In this document: one piece after another, positions 61,054-64,000 of the stretch
Numbering within the stretch: the first letter of the stretch is position 1
Layout: every line of letters begins with the position of its first letter
From: Massilia sp. Root133
GTDB taxonomy: Bacteria > Pseudomonadota > Gammaproteobacteria > Burkholderiales > Burkholderiaceae_D
Reading direction: 5' to 3'
Length of the DNA: 64,000 nucleotides
Assembly: GCF_001426525.1 (NCBI RefSeq)
Contig: NZ_LMEW01000006.1
Location: 62,001 to 126,000 of the forward strand
The notes under the pieces: model-generated
The model's input: only the letters and a program-made list of their open reading frames with translations
What the model was told of the DNA's origin: nothing
Databases searched by the model: none
Made by a program: the position numbers and the translations under genes

Positions 61054-64000
61054 GTGAAGCAGTTTCAAAGAACCGCCATCGCGACCGGAGCAGCGCAGTT
61101 CGTGCTGATGGCCAGCGGGGCCATGTTCGCGCACGGCGCGTACGCGGCCGACGCCGTGAAGAAGGACGAGGCTACCACCGTCGTCGTCGTGGGCCAGCGC
61201 GCCGCGCTGGAATCGGCCGCCGCCCGGAAGCGAACGGCGGACGAGATCATCGACTCCGTCGTCGCCGACGACATCGGCAAACTACCGGACAAGTCGGTGA
61301 CCGAAGTCCTGCAGCGCATGCCGGGCGTGACCATCGACCGCATCCTGGGCCGGGCCGATCCGCTGCAAGGCGTGGGCGAGGACAATCGCTTCGCCGCGGA
61401 AGGCAGCGGCGTGTCGATCCGCGGCCTCAGCTACGTGCGCTCGGAATTGAACGGACGCGACTCGTTCTCCGCGAACGGCGGCCGTGCACTGAGCTTCGAG
61501 GATGTGCCGCCCGAACTGCTGGCGGGCATCGACGTGTACAAGAACCCGTCCGCCGAGCGGATCGAAGGCGCCATCGGCGGCCTGGTCGACCTGCGTACCG
61601 CGATGCCGTTCGACTTCAAGGGGTTCAAGGGCGGGGTGACGGCGGAAGCCACGCGCTCGCAGCAGCGCGGCACCACCGCGCCGGCGTTTTCCGGCATGCT
61701 GTCGAACCGCTGGAACACCAGCCTGGGCCAGGTCGGTGCGTTGATCGACGTGTCGCGTTCGAAGGTCGCCACGCGCAGCAACGGCATGGGTGTCGGCCAC
61801 TACTTCCCGCGCATCGACGCCGTGGTGGGCGACACGAGTGGCCAGGAGCGCTGGGTTCCCCCGGGCGTCAACTGGAACACGGGCGACTACGATCGCACCC
61901 GCGAGGGCGTCTATGGCGCGCTGCAGTGGAAAAAGGGCGACTGGGTCTCCGGCCTGACCTACTTCAGGACGAAATACAAGCTGGCGACGGCGGAGAACCA
62001 GCAGTTCATGCAGGTGAATCCGCGTAACGTCATGGTCTCCGACGCCACGTTCGACAGCCACGGCGCGCTGTTGACCGGCACGCTGACCGATCCCCAGGAC
62101 AAGGGCCTGTTGATCGGCTCCAATGCGCGCAGCGTGGGCCGCGAATCCGCGACGACCGACATTGCATGGAACACGAAATGGAAGGCGTCGGAGCAGTTGT
62201 CCTTCGACCTGGACCTGCAGCACACCCGGTCGACCACGGAAGGCTGGGACAACCTGGTGGCGCTGAACGCCTACATGGCGAAGCAGGTCGTGGACCTGAG
62301 GGGAGACATCCCGCAGGTCACCTTCGACGCCTCGGACCGGGCTTTCCTGTCGGACGTCGCCAACTACAACTGGGACTCCACGCAGCAGCACCGGGACGTG
62401 GCCTTCGCCACGCAGAACGCGCTGAAACTGGACGGCAAGTACACGTTCGATCATCCGATTCTCCAGGACCTGCGTTTCGGCTTCCGCCAGACCGAGCGTA
62501 ATTCGCTCACGCAGGCGAATACGCCCAACAGCCAATGGACCGGGCTCGGCGCCTCGTGGGCGGTCGGGCCTGCAACGTGGCAGCCGCTGAGCTCGATGAT
62601 CTCCCTGGGCGATCCGCGCTTCAACAAATTCAACACCACGCAGCCGTTCCGTGGCTTCTTCAACGGCAAGACGTCGGTGCCGGCGCTCGTGGTGCCGACG
62701 CAGGGGTTGACCGGTAGCGGCTCGCCGCCGCCCGGCTTCTTCACGCTGCACGAATTCGTTCAGGCGGTCTGCAAACCCGACCACTTGAGCGACGATATCT
62801 GCAACTGGAAGCCCGCTCCGTTCGGCGACCCCATCGCCCGCAACAAGCAGGGCGAGCGCACGCAGTCCATCTATGGCCAGCTTCGTTTCGGCTTCGATAA
62901 CCTGCGCTTCCCGGTGGACGGCAACGTGGGCGTGCGCGTCGTGCGCACGAAGGAAATGGCGGAAGGCTACACGCTGCTCGACGCGACCAAGCCGGAGGAT
63001 GCCGCGTCCGGTGTGCCCATGTTCGCAGCGATGTCGAACAAGCAGAATTTCGACAACACCTACACGAATACCTTGCCGACGCTGAACCTGAGGATGAAGG
63101 CAAGCGACGAGCTGCAGTTCCGCTTCGCGGCGTCGCAAGGCATGTCGCGGCCCGATTTCTACAAGATGCAGGCCTATACGACGCTGAGCGTGTCGCCCAA
63201 GCGCGACCCGGATCCGACGGACCCGAACAAACAGATCCTCCGCACGATCGACTACACCGGCAGTGCCAACGGCAACACGCAGCTCAAACCGACCAGGTCG
63301 AACAATCTCGACCTGACGGCGGAATACTACTTCGGCAAGGGCAACTCGCTCACGCTGGCGCTGTTCAACAAGAAGCTCAAGGACATCGTCATCGACAGGA
63401 CGACGCTCGTTCCGATCAAGGACGTGACCGGCCAGTCGCACGACTTCCTCCTCACTTCGCCGGTCAACGGGGCACGCGGTCGCGTCAGCGGTCTGGAGCT
63501 CGGTTACCAGCAGTATTTCGACATGCTGCCCGGCCTGTTGTCCGGCTTCGGGGTATCGGCCAACTACACCTACATCAACAGCAAACTCGACGTGGGCTTG
63601 CCGGGGAACCGTACATGGTGTACGCCGACCACGCCCGAGACGACGATCATCGGCGCGCTGGGCGGGTGCGACACCGACGGCCGCTACCTGAGCGGCGACC
63701 TGCCTGTGATGGGCCTGTCGAAGAACGCGTACAACCTGGCGCTGCTGTACGACAAGGGACCGGTGTCGGCGCGCCTGGCGTACAGCTGGCGCTCGGCCGC
63801 GATGACGGCGATTCACACGTGGGGTACGTACGACACCAGCGGCATCTCGATGAATCCGGACGACCCGAAATTCAACCAGGGCTATTCGGCGAACTACGTG
63901 CTGCCGGCATGGGCCGGTGCCTACGGACAGCTTGACATGGGCATCCAGTTCAAGGCCACCGATAACCTGACCGTGAACTTCGACGCGTCGAACCTCACCG
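61054..64000 (+). CDS. TonB-dependent receptor 3 (3' end outside window)
   Basis: This is the first 982 codons of a TonB-dependent receptor cut by the window end. It begins at a GTG with AGGAGAA upstream, then a signal region ending FAHGAYAAD, a TonB-box-like TTVVVVGQRAAL, and a plug with VVADDIGKLPDKSVTEVLQR and GVSIRGLSYVRSELNGRD. A barrel with many aromatic-ended strands follows. It belongs to the same receptor group as the other two but is clearly diverged (DIGKLPDKSV against DIGKFPEANV). The membrane-anchored AraC regulator just upstream is the likely activator; no LacI-type operator is visible in the 176-base gap. Confidence 0.9.
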   Translation, partial: MKQFQRTAIATGAAQFVLMASGAMFAHGAYAADAVKKDEATTVVVVGQRAALESAAARKRTADEIIDSVVADDIGKLPDKSVTEVLQRMPGVTIDRILGRADPLQGVGEDNRFAAEGSGVSIRGLSYVRSELNGRDSFSANGGRALSFEDVPPELLAGIDVYKNPSAERIEGAIGGLVDLRTAMPFDFKGFKGGVTAEATRSQQRGTTAPAFSGMLSNRWNTSLGQVGALIDVSRSKVATRSNGMGVGHYFPRIDAVVGDTSGQERWVPPGVNWNTGDYDRTREGVYGALQWKKGDWVSGLTYFRTKYKLATAENQQFMQVNPRNVMVSDATFDSHGALLTGTLTDPQDKGLLIGSNARSVGRESATTDIAWNTKWKASEQLSFDLDLQHTRSTTEGWDNLVALNAYMAKQVVDLRGDIPQVTFDASDRAFLSDVANYNWDSTQQHRDVAFATQNALKLDGKYTFDHPILQDLRFGFRQTERNSLTQANTPNSQWTGLGASWAVGPATWQPLSSMISLGDPRFNKFNTTQPFRGFFNGKTSVPALVVPTQGLTGSGSPPPGFFTLHEFVQAVCKPDHLSDDICNWKPAPFGDPIARNKQGERTQSIYGQLRFGFDNLRFPVDGNVGVRVVRTKEMAEGYTLLDATKPEDAASGVPMFAAMSNKQNFDNTYTNTLPTLNLRMKASDELQFRFAASQGMSRPDFYKMQAYTTLSVSPKRDPDPTDPNKQILRTIDYTGSANGNTQLKPTRSNNLDLTAEYYFGKGNSLTLALFNKKLKDIVIDRTTLVPIKDVTGQSHDFLLTSPVNGARGRVSGLELGYQQYFDMLPGLLSGFGVSANYTYINSKLDVGLPGNRTWCTPTTPETTIIGALGGCDTDGRYLSGDLPVMGLSKNAYNLALLYDKGPVSARLAYSWRSAAMTAIHTWGTYDTSGISMNPDDPKFNQGYSANYVLPAWAGAYGQLDMGIQFKATDNLTVNFDASNLT

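Noticed and set aside
1..64000. CRISPR arrays, tRNA or rRNA genes, insertion sequences, prophage and att sites
   Set aside because: I looked for spaced repeats, cloverleaf-like segments and transposase or integrase motifs and found none convincing.

Overview
The window is about 64 kb of very GC-rich Gram-negative chromosome. Codon use, several TonB-dependent receptors of the Xanthomonas/Caulobacter type, a Burkholderiales-style porin and GGGGTCAGA palindromes suggest a betaproteobacterium close to Massilia/Telluria/Duganella (Oxalobacteraceae). That placement is an inference. I see no rRNA, tRNA, CRISPR array, insertion sequence or phage gene. The region is dense catabolic and transport DNA with many dedicated regulators.

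Region 1 (1-6763) holds two LysR/MFS efflux-type pairs (1-2261 and 4616-6763). Between them lie a lipoprotein of unknown function, a TauE-type permease and a small VOC protein.

Region 2 (6800-16893) is a co-directional L-fucose cluster. It encodes a split UxaA-type dehydratase, an aldo/keto reductase (fucose dehydrogenase candidate), a FAH-family diketo-acid hydrolase, a FucP-type permease, an SDR, an L-lactate dehydrogenase, a zinc alcohol dehydrogenase, a GntR regulator with two winged helices, a fuconolactonase and a mutarotase. Together they account for L-fucose to pyruvate plus L-lactate, and lactate to pyruvate. A 24-bp element, 23/24 identical, stands upstream of the first gene and of the alcohol dehydrogenase gene.

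Region 3 (16897-21912) is a four-gene ABC exporter operon on the minus strand, each junction a 4-base overlap: ATPase, a 634-residue adaptor made of two tandem HlyD-like halves, a lipoprotein adaptor and a FtsX/MacB-type permease.

Region 4 (21974-30008) has a MocR regulator divergent from a carboxymuconolactone decarboxylase/cupin/HD operon. It continues with a flavin monooxygenase, an MFS carrier, an old-yellow-enzyme reductase and an aromatic-acid symporter.

Region 5 (30010-39472) is a second catabolic module: a branched-chain-type ABC importer, a VOC protein, a second flavin monooxygenase, a TetR regulator, an exported amidohydrolase and a porin. A TGATC-N4-GATCA operator, perfect or near-perfect, lies in front of every transcription unit here, which defines a local TetR regulon. 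The substrate is unknown, probably aromatic or heteroaromatic.

Region 6 (39560-64000) is a polysaccharide utilisation locus. It has two LacI paralogues, a heparinase II/III-type lyase, a GH105 hydrolase, a sugar symporter, three TonB receptors (the last cut by the window end), a GH35, a DUF2264 protein, an esterase, a GH3 and a membrane-anchored AraC regulator. A TGGTAACGTTACCA-type operator recurs in front of the lyase gene and two receptor genes. The enzymes fit a glycan with uronic acid and galactose, such as arabinogalactan or a pectin side chain. Fucose released from such a glycan could feed region 2, but no fucosidase is visible.
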